Shown here one piece after another: positions 35,183-44,700 of a stretch of DNA of 64,000 nucleotides. Position numbers and translations under genes: made by a program. Location of the stretch: assembly GCA_964409905.1 (NCBI GenBank), contig CAYPET010000001.1, forward strand, positions 186,001 through 250,000, read 5' to 3'. Each line of letters starts with the position of its first letter. Position 1 is the stretch's first letter. Source of the stretch: JAGNRR01 sp964409905 (GTDB lineage Bacteria > Bacteroidota > Bacteroidia > Chitinophagales > Chitinophagaceae). The notes beneath the pieces are model-generated. The model made no database searches. It worked only from the letters and a program-made list of their open reading frames with translations, and had not been told where the DNA came from.

Positions 35183-36697
35183 TTATAATTTTATTGATTG
35201 TCCTTGATAGAAGTCTAACACTTTCATTTTAAAAATCATTTCGTATTTGGCTGCCAATGCTCTGTAGCTGGCCTGATTATAATTGTTCTGTGTTTGAGTA
35301 TACTCAAAAGTGGAAAGCATCCCTATGTTATATCGTTTTATGGCAAATTCCAGCGCCCGTCCTGCGGCACGCTCGGCACTGATGGCTGCACTATACTGCT
35401 GTTGAGCTGCTCTGGCCTGCAACACAGCGGTATGGACATCTTGCTGTAGTTGTTGTTTTGCACGGTCCATTGCTATCTCCTGATTATACAGTTGTATTTG
35501 CGCCTGTTGAACCCCTGTTTTTACCTGCCAGCCGTTAAAGATCGGAATGCTGAGTGTCAGTGCAATATTGCTACGTAGGTTATTGTCTAATTGCAATCCG
35601 TAAGGAATGGTGCGCGAAGTAAAATCATATTCCGGTGTGGTGATAGGATATTGGGTGCCTGCCACCTCCACATTACCCAATGTGCGTTGCCCAACAATAG
35701 TCTGGCCTGTCACTTCCTTAAACTGAGAAGAGTAACTCGTACTGAGATTGCCTCCCAAAAACAAACTCGGATAGCGTAAGGCTTTTGCCTGTAACACACC
35801 TTTCTGTGCAGACAGTACATTATAAAGCTGTGCTTTTAAACGATGCTGTTGTTGCTGAGCCACTTCGTACAAGTCGGCGGGTTCGGGAATCTGATCACTC
35901 AAGGCTAATTGATTGGTTTGCAGATTTGGTGTTTCGATAGCAAAGGGTGTATAAAAATCCAAATTCAACAATGCCCGCATTTCCAATATGGCAAGTTGTT
36001 CCTCAGTTTTTGCATTAATAAAGGCTGAACTATCAGAGGCCACTTGAGCCAACATTTGTTCAATATTCAGTTGAGGCAGACTGCCGGATGCAACAAAAAG
36101 CTGCGTTCGTTTTAACTGCGCCAAATCGGTTTGGATAACCTCCTCAGCAACCTTTAGTTGCTCTTGGGCTAACAAAATGCGTAAATACGTATTGGCTACA
36201 TTGAGTGCAATATTATCGCCAAGTTGGGCATAAAGCTCCTTTGCGGCGCGTGCTGCAAAATCATTTTGTAGTATTTCATTTTTCTTCTGAAACCACCCGA
36301 ACACCAGCACTTGCGAATTCAGGCTCATGTTATTAAAGAAAAAACCCTGATTGACAAATTGGTTAGAGGTGGGGTCTATTGAGCGGCCATAACTGTTCCC
36401 TCCACTAAAATCAGCATTGAAAGTTGGTATTCTCGAAGCCTTGCTTTGCTCGTATCGCAGTGCAGCCAAGCGTTCATTCAGTACATTTTCAGATAAGTCA
36501 AGATTGTGCTGTAAGGCATACGTAATACATTGCTGCAATGACCATGCTGTCCCCATGCTATCTGTTTGATGTTGATGGTCACTTTCCGATTTGTTGACAG
36601 CACTTGTTCTTTTTGACTGTGCCGATGCCTCATTCCAAACGCAAAGCATACCACATAATGATAGAAAAAACAACATGTTGAAACGCCGCTGGCTCAT
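35183..36697 (-). CDS. TolC family outer membrane protein
   Basis: A 504-residue outer membrane channel protein. Signal peptide MSQRRFNMLFFLSLCGMLCV...ASAQ; two outer-membrane-efflux repeats follow, with the typical SLQQCITYALQHNLDLSE near 53 and, in the second half, SNIALTLSIPIFNGWQVKTGV near 375. The C-terminal repeat contains a long Gln/Ala-rich coil. With the adaptor encoded three bases downstream it would form the exit part of a tripartite efflux or type I secretion system whose pump is not nearby. Confidence 0.9.
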   Translation of the reverse strand: MSQRRFNMLFFLSLCGMLCVWNEASAQSKRTSAVNKSESDHQHQTDSMGTAWSLQQCITYALQHNLDLSENVLNERLAALRYEQSKASRIPTFNADFSGGNSYGRSIDPTSNQFVNQGFFFNNMSLNSQVLVFGWFQKKNEILQNDFAARAAKELYAQLGDNIALNVANTYLRILLAQEQLKVAEEVIQTDLAQLKRTQLFVASGSLPQLNIEQMLAQVASDSSAFINAKTEEQLAILEMRALLNLDFYTPFAIETPNLQTNQLALSDQIPEPADLYEVAQQQQHRLKAQLYNVLSAQKGVLQAKALRYPSLFLGGNLSTSYSSQFKEVTGQTIVGQRTLGNVEVAGTQYPITTPEYDFTSRTIPYGLQLDNNLRSNIALTLSIPIFNGWQVKTGVQQAQIQLYNQEIAMDRAKQQLQQDVHTAVLQARAAQQQYSAAISAERAAGRALEFAIKRYNIGMLSTFEYTQTQNNYNQASYRALAAKYEMIFKMKVLDFYQGQSIKL

Positions 36698-36707
36698 GAT
36701 AGATTTA

Positions 36708-36715
36708 CAAATTTA
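36708..36715 (-). promoter_or_regulatory. TAnnTTTG -7 box for the TolC-adaptor operon
   Basis: TAAATTTG on the minus strand, 10 bases before ATG 36697. Confidence 0.4.
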
Positions 36716-36807
36716 CAGTTGAATATTCGGGGTCAGTATAAAAATTAGTTGAAATGACGACCGCTTGTTTGAATGGATAACCGGCATGCTGGCTGGTATT
36801 ACTGTCG

Positions 36808-36815
36808 TAATTTTG
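36808..36815 (+). promoter_or_regulatory. TAnnTTTG -7 box before the acyltransferase
   Basis: TAATTTTG, 17 bases before TTG 36833. It lies inside a longer reading from ATG 36773 and therefore argues for the shorter start. Confidence 0.4.
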
Positions 36816-36832
36816 GAAAAAATTTTTCGGTA

Positions 36833-37684
36833 TTGTATCAGATTACGTACAGCTTGTTTTATTTATTTTCCCTCCTGCCTTTTTGGGTGTTGTATGGCAT
36901 TTCGGATGTAGGTTTTGTGCTGTTGTATCATCTCGTCGGATACAGAAAATCGGTGGTCCGGGAGAATTTGCTGCTTTCGTTTCCTGATAAAACAGCCGAG
37001 GAGCGCCTTCAGATAGAAAAACAGTATTATCGGAACCTTTGTGACAGCATTGTAGAAAGTGTCAAAATGTTCAGCATCAGCAAAAAGCAATTATCCAGGC
37101 GCATCAAGGTAAACTGGAATTGTATTAACGATGTCAACGGTAATGTGGTGGCTATGATGTCGCATCAATTTAATTGGGAATGGTCGACACAGTTCTGCAA
37201 TACAAATATCAACAAACAATTTGTGGGCATTTACTTACCCTTGAAGAGTGCAGTCTTCGAAAAAATCATGGTCAAAATTCGCAGCCGTTTCGGAAGCCTG
37301 GTGATTCCGGTTGATGATATGAAAACATTGCTTGCGGACCTGGAAAAACAAAAAATTACCTGGGGCTTCATTGCCGACCAGTCACCGGCCAATACCCATC
37401 GATGCGTATGGGTCAATTTTTTTCATCGTAAAACGGCATTTATGAAAGGTGCCGAAATTGTGGCCAGACGCTATAACAATGTGGTGATTTTTGGTGAAAT
37501 TGTCCGATTAAAACGCGGATACTATGAAATTAAACTCAAACTGACGTTTGAGAACCCCAGGCAAACAGCGGACGGTGAAATAACCGAAGCCTATGTTCGC
37601 TTTTTAGAAGATTCTATCAAACGTCAGCCTGATAATTGGGTTTGGTCACATCGAAGGTGGAAACACGTTTTCACGGAAAACTAA
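36833..37684 (+). CDS. Lysophospholipid/lipid A acyltransferase (LpxL/HtrB-like)
   Basis: A 283-residue inner-membrane acyltransferase. The N-terminus (LYQITYSLFYLFSLLPFWVLY) is the membrane helix typical of LpxL homologues. MMSHQFNWEW contains the catalytic HxxxxE, and later GFIADQSPANTHRCVWVNF and AFMKGAEIVARR are characteristic of the lauroyl/myristoyl transferase family that adds a secondary acyl chain to lipid A. TTG 36833 is chosen because a -7 box (36808-36815) lies within the alternative ATG 36773 form, whose extra 20 residues look unlike homologues; the choice is not certain. Confidence 0.85.
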   Translation: MYQITYSLFYLFSLLPFWVLYGISDVGFVLLYHLVGYRKSVVRENLLLSFPDKTAEERLQIEKQYYRNLCDSIVESVKMFSISKKQLSRRIKVNWNCINDVNGNVVAMMSHQFNWEWSTQFCNTNINKQFVGIYLPLKSAVFEKIMVKIRSRFGSLVIPVDDMKTLLADLEKQKITWGFIADQSPANTHRCVWVNFFHRKTAFMKGAEIVARRYNNVVIFGEIVRLKRGYYEIKLKLTFENPRQTADGEITEAYVRFLEDSIKRQPDNWVWSHRRWKHVFTEN

Positions 37685-37901
37685 TTATTCTTCATCTCCA
37701 AGTTCGCGGACCAAATAGTAAATCTGTTTCGATATGCAGGCAAATATCGATAATCTCTCGCCATTTGCAAATGAATTGTAAAGAAATCGGCTATTTTAAG
37801 GATTTTTTGTGGTTTGGCATTTTTGGCATGATTATTGGAATACTCTTATCAGAGAAAATAGCAGAACTGTTTTTCTTCATAATACAATTAAAAGTCAAGA
37901 G
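37685..37901. other. Gap between acyltransferase and nadD, upstream of the terminator
   Basis: About 215 bases with no supportable gene and no exact -7 box on either strand. A hydrophobic reading frame crosses it but runs through the terminator and into nadD, so it is unlikely to be coding. Confidence 0.5.
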
Positions 37902-37932
37902 AATCCTATCACATGTGGTAGGATTTTTCTTT
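37902..37932 (+). terminator. Terminator upstream of nadD
   Basis: Arms AATCCTATCAC and GTGGTAGGATT pair (one G-T) and are followed by TTTTCTTTT. It lies 218 bases after the acyltransferase stop, so it ends a long 3' untranslated region or a small RNA. Confidence 0.75.
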
Positions 37933-37960
37933 TGTAGTCAATCAGCCTGCTTGTTCGGAT

Positions 37961-37968
37961 TATATTTG
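37961..37968 (+). promoter_or_regulatory. TAnnTTTG -7 box for nadD
   Basis: TATATTTG ending 7 bases before ATG 37976. Confidence 0.45.
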
Positions 37969-37975
37969 CTACATC

Positions 37976-38545
37976 ATGAAAATTGCACTCTACTTCGGCA
38001 GTTTCAATCCGATACATGTCGGCCACCTAATTATTGCCAACCATATCATTAATGAATGCCCGGTAGATCAATTGTGGTTTGTGGTATCGCCGCAGAATCC
38101 ATTGAAGGAAACATCATCCTTGCTCAATGAACATCAGCGGCTGCATTTGGTTCGCCTGGCCATCGAAGACGAAGACCGGTTTCAGGCCAGCAATATTGAA
38201 TTTCAACTGCCGCGCCCTTCCTATACCATCGACACCCTCACATACCTGGAAGAAAAATACCCCGAGCATACTTTTAGCGTGCTATTGGGTGGCGATAGTT
38301 TCCAGAATATCCGCAAATGGAAAAATTATCAGCAGCTGCTGGCCAACTACACATTACTGGTCTATCAACGGCCGGGCTTTGAGATTGACCGCTCGCTGTC
38401 TGAAAACATTCAGGTGTTAGATGCCCCACTGCTGCAAATCTCTTCTACAGCCATCCGAAAGCTCATTCAGGATAAAAAATCCTATCGTTTTTTAGTCACC
38501 GAAGCTGTGTATGAAGAAATAGAGGCCGCCGGCTATTACAGATAA
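37976..38545 (+). CDS. nadD: Nicotinate-nucleotide adenylyltransferase
   Basis: A 189-residue enzyme of NAD synthesis that joins nicotinate mononucleotide and ATP to give deamido-NAD. The nucleotidyltransferase signature YFGSFNPIHVGHLIIANH at 6-23 includes the HxGH site; VLLGGDSFQNIRKWKNYQ near 103-120 and the C-terminal QISSTAIRKLIQDKKS (ISSTxIR) are diagnostic. Length and start are typical. A terminator 44 bases upstream separates it from the acyltransferase, and its promoter box lies 7 bases before the ATG. Confidence 0.95.
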   Translation: MKIALYFGSFNPIHVGHLIIANHIINECPVDQLWFVVSPQNPLKETSSLLNEHQRLHLVRLAIEDEDRFQASNIEFQLPRPSYTIDTLTYLEEKYPEHTFSVLLGGDSFQNIRKWKNYQQLLANYTLLVYQRPGFEIDRSLSENIQVLDAPLLQISSTAIRKLIQDKKSYRFLVTEAVYEEIEAAGYYR

Positions 38546-38654
38546 ATAATTAGACCTCTGCCGTATAGGTTTGGTATCTTGTATGGTCCTTCCATGGGTT
38601 TATTTTTAATGGTATGATACAATCTATTACCAAAGGCTAACCATCATTTTTGGG

Positions 38655-38662
38655 TATTTTTG
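38655..38662 (+). promoter_or_regulatory. TAnnTTTG -7 box before the DinB-like gene
   Basis: TATTTTTG, 14 bases before ATG 38677; it lies inside a longer TTG reading at 38650 and so decides the start. Confidence 0.45.
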
Positions 38663-38676
38663 ACAAAACCTTTCTT

Positions 38677-39141
38677 ATGTCGAATGCAACAGACCTAGCG
38701 AAGCGATTTAAAGAAGTGATGCTGGACGGGCAGTGGGTGGCCAATACCAATTTTCAATTGGCCTTGTCGGATGTTACGTATCAGCAGGCCAACGAAGTGG
38801 TGCACGATTTAAACGCCATCGCCCACCTGGCGCAGCATGTACACTACTACATTGCCGGTGTGCTACAGGTATTGCAAGGCGGCGCGCTGGAGGTGCGCGA
38901 CCAATACAGTTTTGATTTTCCGCCCATTACCGATGCCGCCGAGTGGGAGGCGTGCCAAGAAAAAATATTCCATGACAGCCGCCTGATGGTGGATGCCATC
39001 GAGCAGCTGGATGCCGAAAAGCTACAGGCGGAATTTGTGAACCCAAAATACGGCAGCTACCAACGCAATATAGAAGGTCTCATCGAACATGCGTATTACC
39101 ACTTAGGCCAAATCAGTTTAATAAAAAAAATAGTGCGCTAG
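38677..39141 (+). CDS. DinB-fold (DUF1572/DUF664-like) protein
   Basis: A 154-residue protein of mostly helical make-up with histidines placed as in the DinB/YfiT metal-binding four-helix bundle: LNAIAHLAQHVHYYIAGVLQ near 47-66 and the C-terminal IEGLIEHAYYHLGQISLIKK near 131-150. These enzymes are thiol- or metal-dependent transferases whose substrates are rarely known. Codon use is somewhat richer in G and C than in the neighbours. ATG 38677 is chosen because the -7 box at 38655-38662 precedes it. No obvious operon partner. Confidence 0.75.
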   Translation: MSNATDLAKRFKEVMLDGQWVANTNFQLALSDVTYQQANEVVHDLNAIAHLAQHVHYYIAGVLQVLQGGALEVRDQYSFDFPPITDAAEWEACQEKIFHDSRLMVDAIEQLDAEKLQAEFVNPKYGSYQRNIEGLIEHAYYHLGQISLIKKIVR

Positions 39142-39353
39142 GCCAACATATCGAACCGCCCGGATAAGGCAGTCGGTACTTTAGTACATGCTGCCAGCAA
39201 GTTTGTATGTTTTCTTGCAGATGAATAAAATGATAGCTGTTGATTTTTTATAAGAAAGTGCTGCTAAAATTGGCCATGAATTTGGGCGGAAAGCAGTTTA
39301 ATACGCCCTACATCGAAAATCTCGTTGAGAGCTCTGCGGGCTTACAAGGCACA

Positions 39354-40574
39354 TCAAACTACCTCCTTTTTCAAGCCCATGATGCGGCCCATTAATTCCT
39401 TAAACATCGAGCCGGCGCCCCCTTTGGGCGGGCCACCGCGGGCTTCCTCCATTTGGTAATGTCCGTCGGCATCCTGCCGCAGGCGGAAGCGAAAAATATA
39501 ATCCTCAGGCTTGTTGCCTTCACCCCGAAAGGTGCCAAAGCGCATATCATTGTATTGCAAACCCGAATCGGAAGGCAGCACATTATAATAATCCTTGCTA
39601 AACCATCGCAGGGTTTTCACCACATAATCCGTATTGGCATTCACCAGTAAGTCATGGTTTTTGGGCACTGTATTAAACTGTATGGGCACTTCGTCGAACC
39701 AGGAATATTGACCAATAAGGAATTCGTTTTCGGTTTCCACCGTAGCGTTCCACAAAATATTATTCAGTATGGTAGGTCCCGAAATGTAACGCTCATACTG
39801 CACACCCCTGGCGGCCAGTGCCTGCTCAAAAACCGTATTGATGCGCTGCTTGTTGATGACGGTAAACAACAAATAGCCCGAGCTAATGATAATGCCTGCT
39901 ACATTCCAGCGGAAGCGCATCTTGTTGGTGCGGTTGTAAAAAGAGGCTACCAATAAGCAAATAAGAAAAGGTAAGGTATACATGGGGTCTACCACCGAAA
40001 CCGTATTCCAGGCTACGCGATAGTCAGAAAAAGGTGCGAATAATTGCGTGCCATACATGGTGAAGCAATCCAGTATAGGATGCGTAAATACCGACCAGAA
40101 GAAAAGCCACTGCCAGTCGCGCAGGCTGGCATCGGGAGCCTGCCAGCTTTGGCTAAAATACCGGCGCCTGCTTGAGATAATTATTAATACGGCCAGCAAA
40201 CCAATCGCCACGAGAAACGGTATGGGGTTGTCCGGTAAAAAAATATTGAAGACAAACTTTACCGCAAAAGCCACCAGCAAAGCAGCCAGCGCTTTGGTGA
40301 TGATGGCTATCCAATGATGATATTTACTTTGGTAAAGCCGATGCACCAGCCAGCCAAATACCACCGCACCCAACACGGCAAACACTATGGAATGACTAAA
40401 GCCCCGATGAAAAGCCAGGTTGTCAATGTTGCTCAAAAAAAAGCGGCCCATCACATCCAAATCGGGTATGGTACCCCCCACAGCGCCCCAGAGCATGGCA
40501 CGATTGCCAATTTTTTTGCCCAGCACCAACTCGCCGGTGGCGGCGCCTAAAATAATTTGCGTTAAGGAATCCAT
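39354..40574 (-). CDS. YdjM/YbcI-type membrane-bound metal-dependent hydrolase
   Basis: A 406-residue protein. The N-terminal MDSLTQIILGAATGELVLG, GTIPDLDVM and FHRGFSHSIVFA (H-R-x-x-S-H) are the signature of the LexA-regulated hydrolase family (PF04307); WSVFTHPILDCFTMYGTQLFAPFS supplies a further His/Asp pair. About five hydrophobic segments lie in the first 245 residues, followed by a soluble C-terminal domain of 160 residues. The cellular substrate is unknown. Upstream and downstream genes are unrelated; the 212-base gap to the DinB-like gene shows no terminator. Confidence 0.85.
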   Translation of the reverse strand: MDSLTQIILGAATGELVLGKKIGNRAMLWGAVGGTIPDLDVMGRFFLSNIDNLAFHRGFSHSIVFAVLGAVVFGWLVHRLYQSKYHHWIAIITKALAALLVAFAVKFVFNIFLPDNPIPFLVAIGLLAVLIIISSRRRYFSQSWQAPDASLRDWQWLFFWSVFTHPILDCFTMYGTQLFAPFSDYRVAWNTVSVVDPMYTLPFLICLLVASFYNRTNKMRFRWNVAGIIISSGYLLFTVINKQRINTVFEQALAARGVQYERYISGPTILNNILWNATVETENEFLIGQYSWFDEVPIQFNTVPKNHDLLVNANTDYVVKTLRWFSKDYYNVLPSDSGLQYNDMRFGTFRGEGNKPEDYIFRFRLRQDADGHYQMEEARGGPPKGGAGSMFKELMGRIMGLKKEVV

Positions 40575-40584
40575 GCGTGCCGTG

Positions 40585-40592
40585 CAAAGGTA
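40585..40592 (-). promoter_or_regulatory. TAnnTTTG -7 box for the YdjM-type gene
   Basis: TACCTTTG on the minus strand, 10 bases before ATG 40574, with a TTG 23 bases further upstream. Confidence 0.45.
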
Positions 40593-40690
40593 GCGTCCAA
40601 ATGCTTGCCTTGACCCAAAATGCAGGCTCTGGCCTATGATTAAAAAGATAAAATTTATATAAGGTCAAAACGAATGATGGCTATGCACAA

Positions 40691-40698
40691 TACTTTTG
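40691..40698 (+). promoter_or_regulatory. TAnnTTTG -7 box for the small membrane protein
   Basis: TACTTTTG ending 5 bases before ATG 40704; it falls inside a longer reading from 40674. Confidence 0.45.
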
Positions 40699-40703
40699 CC
40701 TTT

Positions 40704-40925
40704 ATGAATCAAAACGTGCCACCCAAAAAATGGAAAACCGCTTTGCTAATTTGGTTATTTATTTACCCGGCTGTCACTATTTTATCGCTGCTGTTGTTCC
40801 CGCTCATGGCAGATTTTCCGGCTTTGGTTCGGACGGCCGTGCTCACCCTGGTATTAGTGCCCATCATGGCTTGGTGGTATATCCCTTTTATGCACAAACG
40901 GTTTTTTGTCTGGCTGCGCAAATAG
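40704..40925 (+). CDS. Small two-helix membrane protein
   Basis: A 73-residue protein with two hydrophobic segments (ALLIWLFIYPAVTILSLLLF and LVRTAVLTLVLVPIMAWWYI) and positive ends. It resembles the C-terminal membrane part of COG3224-type antibiotic-biosynthesis-monooxygenase-like proteins, which also exist as free-standing small proteins. ATG 40704 is chosen, since the -7 box at 40691-40698 would lie inside the longer form from 40674. The stop is only three bases from the end of the convergent pseudouridine synthase gene. Function unknown. Confidence 0.65.
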   Translation: MNQNVPPKKWKTALLIWLFIYPAVTILSLLLFPLMADFPALVRTAVLTLVLVPIMAWWYIPFMHKRFFVWLRK

Positions 40926-40928
40926 CCG

Positions 40929-41612
40929 CTAGTCGTCAAATCGTTTCCAGATCACATCATCGGGCAGTGGTGCCGTTATCTGTATAGTTTCGTTTTTTGT
41001 AGGATGCTCAAATGCCACGCTGCGGCAGTGCAGGTGTATGGACTGATCGCGATTGGAGCGCTTGTATCCATACTTATTATCGCCTATGATGGGCGCTCCG
41101 CGATGCGCCAGCTGCACCCGTATTTGATGGTGCCGGCCGGTTTCCAGTTGTACTTCGAGTAATGTATAATCTCCTGATTGGCGGATTTGCTTGTAATGCA
41201 GCACCGCTTTTTTTGCACCAGCCGTATTGGGGTCTACTACAAAACTTTTGTTTTTGCCTTCATCTTTTTTCAGATAATCTTCGCAGCGTTCGGCATCGGG
41301 CAGGTCGGCATTACGCACAACAGCCCAATAGGTTTTATCGACGGCTCGGCTTTTGAATAAATTCGTCATGCGGGTGAGCGCTTTGGAGGTGCGGGCAAAT
41401 AATATCACACCGCTGGTAGGTCGGTCGAGGCGGTGAATGACGCCTAAAAAAACCTCGCCCGGCTTATTGTATTTTTCTTTGATGTAGGCCTTTACATAAT
41501 CGCCCAACGGCGCATCGCCGGTTTTATCGCCCTGGCTAATGTCGCCGGCATTTTTATTAATCGCTATGAGGTGATTGTCTTTGTATAATATACGTGATGA
41601 ATTTATGGTCAA
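40929..41612 (-). CDS. RluA family pseudouridine synthase
   Basis: A 227-residue synthase that converts uridine to pseudouridine in rRNA or tRNA. GVIHRLDRPTSGVILFARTSKA near 59-80 contains the catalytic Asp in HRLD, and LLEVQLETGRHHQIRVQLAHRG near 155 with IIGDNKYG is typical of the family. There is no S4 RNA-binding domain. The only reasonable start is TTG 41612; no in-frame ATG precedes the catalytic region. The target uridine cannot be inferred. Confidence 0.9.
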   Translation of the reverse strand: MTINSSRILYKDNHLIAINKNAGDISQGDKTGDAPLGDYVKAYIKEKYNKPGEVFLGVIHRLDRPTSGVILFARTSKALTRMTNLFKSRAVDKTYWAVVRNADLPDAERCEDYLKKDEGKNKSFVVDPNTAGAKKAVLHYKQIRQSGDYTLLEVQLETGRHHQIRVQLAHRGAPIIGDNKYGYKRSNRDQSIHLHCRSVAFEHPTKNETIQITAPLPDDVIWKRFDD

Positions 41613-41769
41613 GGTGCTACATTTTAAAAGCTTGATTCAAATGTAATTCTATCCGACAAGGCCGCTATCAAAAAGATAATATTTTGATGTCATTTTGATT
41701 AATCACCCATAATGGTTGGGTAATCCTTCAGTAATGCAAACATCCTCTCTTTGCAAAAAAATTTATTTA

Positions 41770-44700
41770 ATGAGAAACATTTTTACCTTTTTAATTTGTC
41801 TGTTGGTATCTGTTACAGCACAAGCACAGATTACCATCACACAGTGGAACTTTAATAATAGCGATACTGTACCAAATATTGGTACAGGTAGTTTACAAAA
41901 CATAGGCGGCACCTCTGTTAGCTTTGCCAGTGGCTCAGCCAGCGGTGGCTCGAGCGACCCGGCCTCAACTAATCAGGCATATAATACAAGTTCGTATCCC
42001 GCACAAAGTACAGCGCCCAAAACAGCCGGGATTGAGTTTGCAGTTTCCACGGTAGGCTATGAAAATATCATCGTTTCATTTGACCAGCGTTTCAGCAATA
42101 CAGCCAATAATACCTTTGTGCTACAATACACCACGGATATTACAGCCACCACGCCTGTTTGGACAGATGCCTTCACCTTTACATTTACACCGCAACCAAC
42201 CGGCACCGGTGATTCCTGGTTTAATAACCGTTCCTACAATTTCTCGTCGGTGCCGGCACTTAATAATAATCCGAATGCCGGTTTTCGTATTGTAAGCGAT
42301 TATGACCCCATTGCCGGTGTGTATCTTGCTGCACGTTCTACGAGCAACTACAGCACTTCGGGCACGGCTCGTTTTGATATGGTGACCGTATCAGGCTCTT
42401 TGCCGGCCGCGGTTCCTTTTGCTGTAGAGTTTATAAAAGACGACGCAACTGTTTTGGAAAATACGGGCAACGCAAAAGTTCGTGCACGTGTGTTGAATGT
42501 AGGTAATGCTGCCGGTTCGGTGGATTTACAAATTTCTTCCTACTCTACGGCTACCGCCTCGGCCGATTACAGCTTGATGAATTCCACAGCCAACCTTTCT
42601 CCCAGCATGCAAATCGGCGACACGATTGATTTTGATGTTACTATTGTTGATGATGCCCTGGCAGAATCGGACGAATATATTATCTGCACTTTTACGAATG
42701 CAACCAACGTAAACTTTAGCAATAGCGAACAACACACCCTATATATACGAGACAATGACATCAGTATTCCGGCTGCATCAGATAAACTAAAGCTTACTCT
42801 TGTAACTAGTTTCAGTAACGGTCCAAGCAGCTCAAACTCGGCCGAAATTGTAGCCTATGACTCTGCCAGCAAACGCTTGTACATTGCCAATAGCATAGGC
42901 AATAGACTTGATATCATTTCGTTTGCTAATCCGGCTACACCTGCCTGGGTTGATTCTATTGACCTCAGTATTTATGGTAATATAAACAGCGTGGCGGTTG
43001 CCAACAGCATTGTGGCCTGTGCCATTGAAAATGGCTTTAACCCACAAGCAGCAGGCTCGGTGGTATTTTTTGATACCAACGGTGTCTATATAAACAGCGT
43101 GCCGGTAGGCGCTATGCCGGATATGCTCACGTTTAACCATGCCAAAAATAAAATTTATGTGGCCAATGAAGGTGAGCCCAATGGTGCCTATACCGTAGAT
43201 CCTGATGGTTCGGTTTCGGTAATTGATATTAGCGGTGGTGTTGCTTCCGTAAGTCCATCCAATGTGAGCACCATTTCTTTTGCACCCTTTAACGGCTTCG
43301 AGGCTATGCTTCGCGCCATGGGCGTGCGTATTTATGGACCAAGCGCCAATACCGAAGATGATGTGGAGCCCGAATACATTACCATATCAGATGATGACAC
43401 CCGAGCCTGGGTCTCGTTGCAGGAGAACAATGCCATTGCAGAGTTGAACCTCATCTCGAATACGGTGGTGGCAATACACCCGCTTGGGTATAAAGACCAC
43501 AGCTTAGCAACCAATGCCTTCGATGCCTCTAACAATACAGATAGCATCAATATATCTACCTATCCGGTTTGGGGTATGTATCAGCCTGATGCAATCGCTC
43601 AATACTCAGATGGCAGCAATATTTATATTTTAAGCGCCAATGAAGGCGATGCCCGCGACTATGCCGGTTTTAGCGAAGAAGTGCGCATGGGCTCTTCCTC
43701 GTATTTGATGGACTCCATCGCCTTCCCGAACAGTGAACTACTTAAGAATAATTCCGTGCTGGGTCGTTTAAACTCAACCAAGGCGTTGGGTGATACGAAT
43801 AATGATGGTCGTTTTGATAGACTGTATGCTTACGGTGCCCGATCGTTTTCGGTATGGGACGCAACCACTTCTTTTTCGCAGTTGTATGATAGCAAAAATG
43901 AATTTGAACTCATCACCGCTTACCACCCTGTATATGGTAGTATGTTCAATGCGAGCAACGGTAACTCCATCAGCAAAAAAAATCGAAGCGATGACAAAGG
44001 ACCTGAGCCCGAAGGTGTAATTGTGGCAAAAGTAAATAATACGCCTTACGCTTTTATTGGTTTGGAACGCATTGGTGGTATAATGGTATATGACATCACC
44101 AACCCGGCAGCTCCACAATACGTTACCTATGCCAACAACCGCGGCCCGGACCATGGTACAGAAGGATTGATATTTATTCCTTACACACAATCAGCTGATT
44201 CGAATAATTATCTGGTTTTGGCAAATGAAACAAGCAGCACACTAACGATATACAAAGTAGAAGAAAACTGTACCTCTATGGAACTGGGCAATACGATTGC
44301 CAATAATACGGCAACAGTTAGCGGCAGCGCAACTGCCAATGCTGATCAAAACGCGGCAGCCAATGTAAACTACTATACCAATACCTGTAAACTACTAGCC
44401 AACATTAGTAATAATACTGCAGCTCTAGGCGCTACTACTATACAAGTGTTTACCGATACGACCATAAGCACACATAACGGACAGCCTTTCGTGGCCCGAT
44501 GGTATCAAATTACACCCGACAGCAATAATAGTGCTGATGTAAAACTCTTTTTCACTCAAAACGATTTTGATAATTACAACACCTTTGCTGCACTTAACGG
44601 TTGGCCACTATTACCCGGCGGACCGAGTGATGTTACAGGATTACAAAATTTACGCATTACCAAAAACGACAATGCCGGCATGGGTAATAACCCATTAGTT

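Noticed and set aside
37636..38052. 138-residue hydrophobic frame covering the acyltransferase end and the nadD start
   Set aside because: It crosses a strong terminator and overlaps two well-supported genes in another frame.
39276..39395. 39-codon frame with coding-like composition overlapping the end of the YdjM-type gene
   Set aside because: It overlaps the opposite-strand gene, has no promoter box, and I recognise no family; too short to support.
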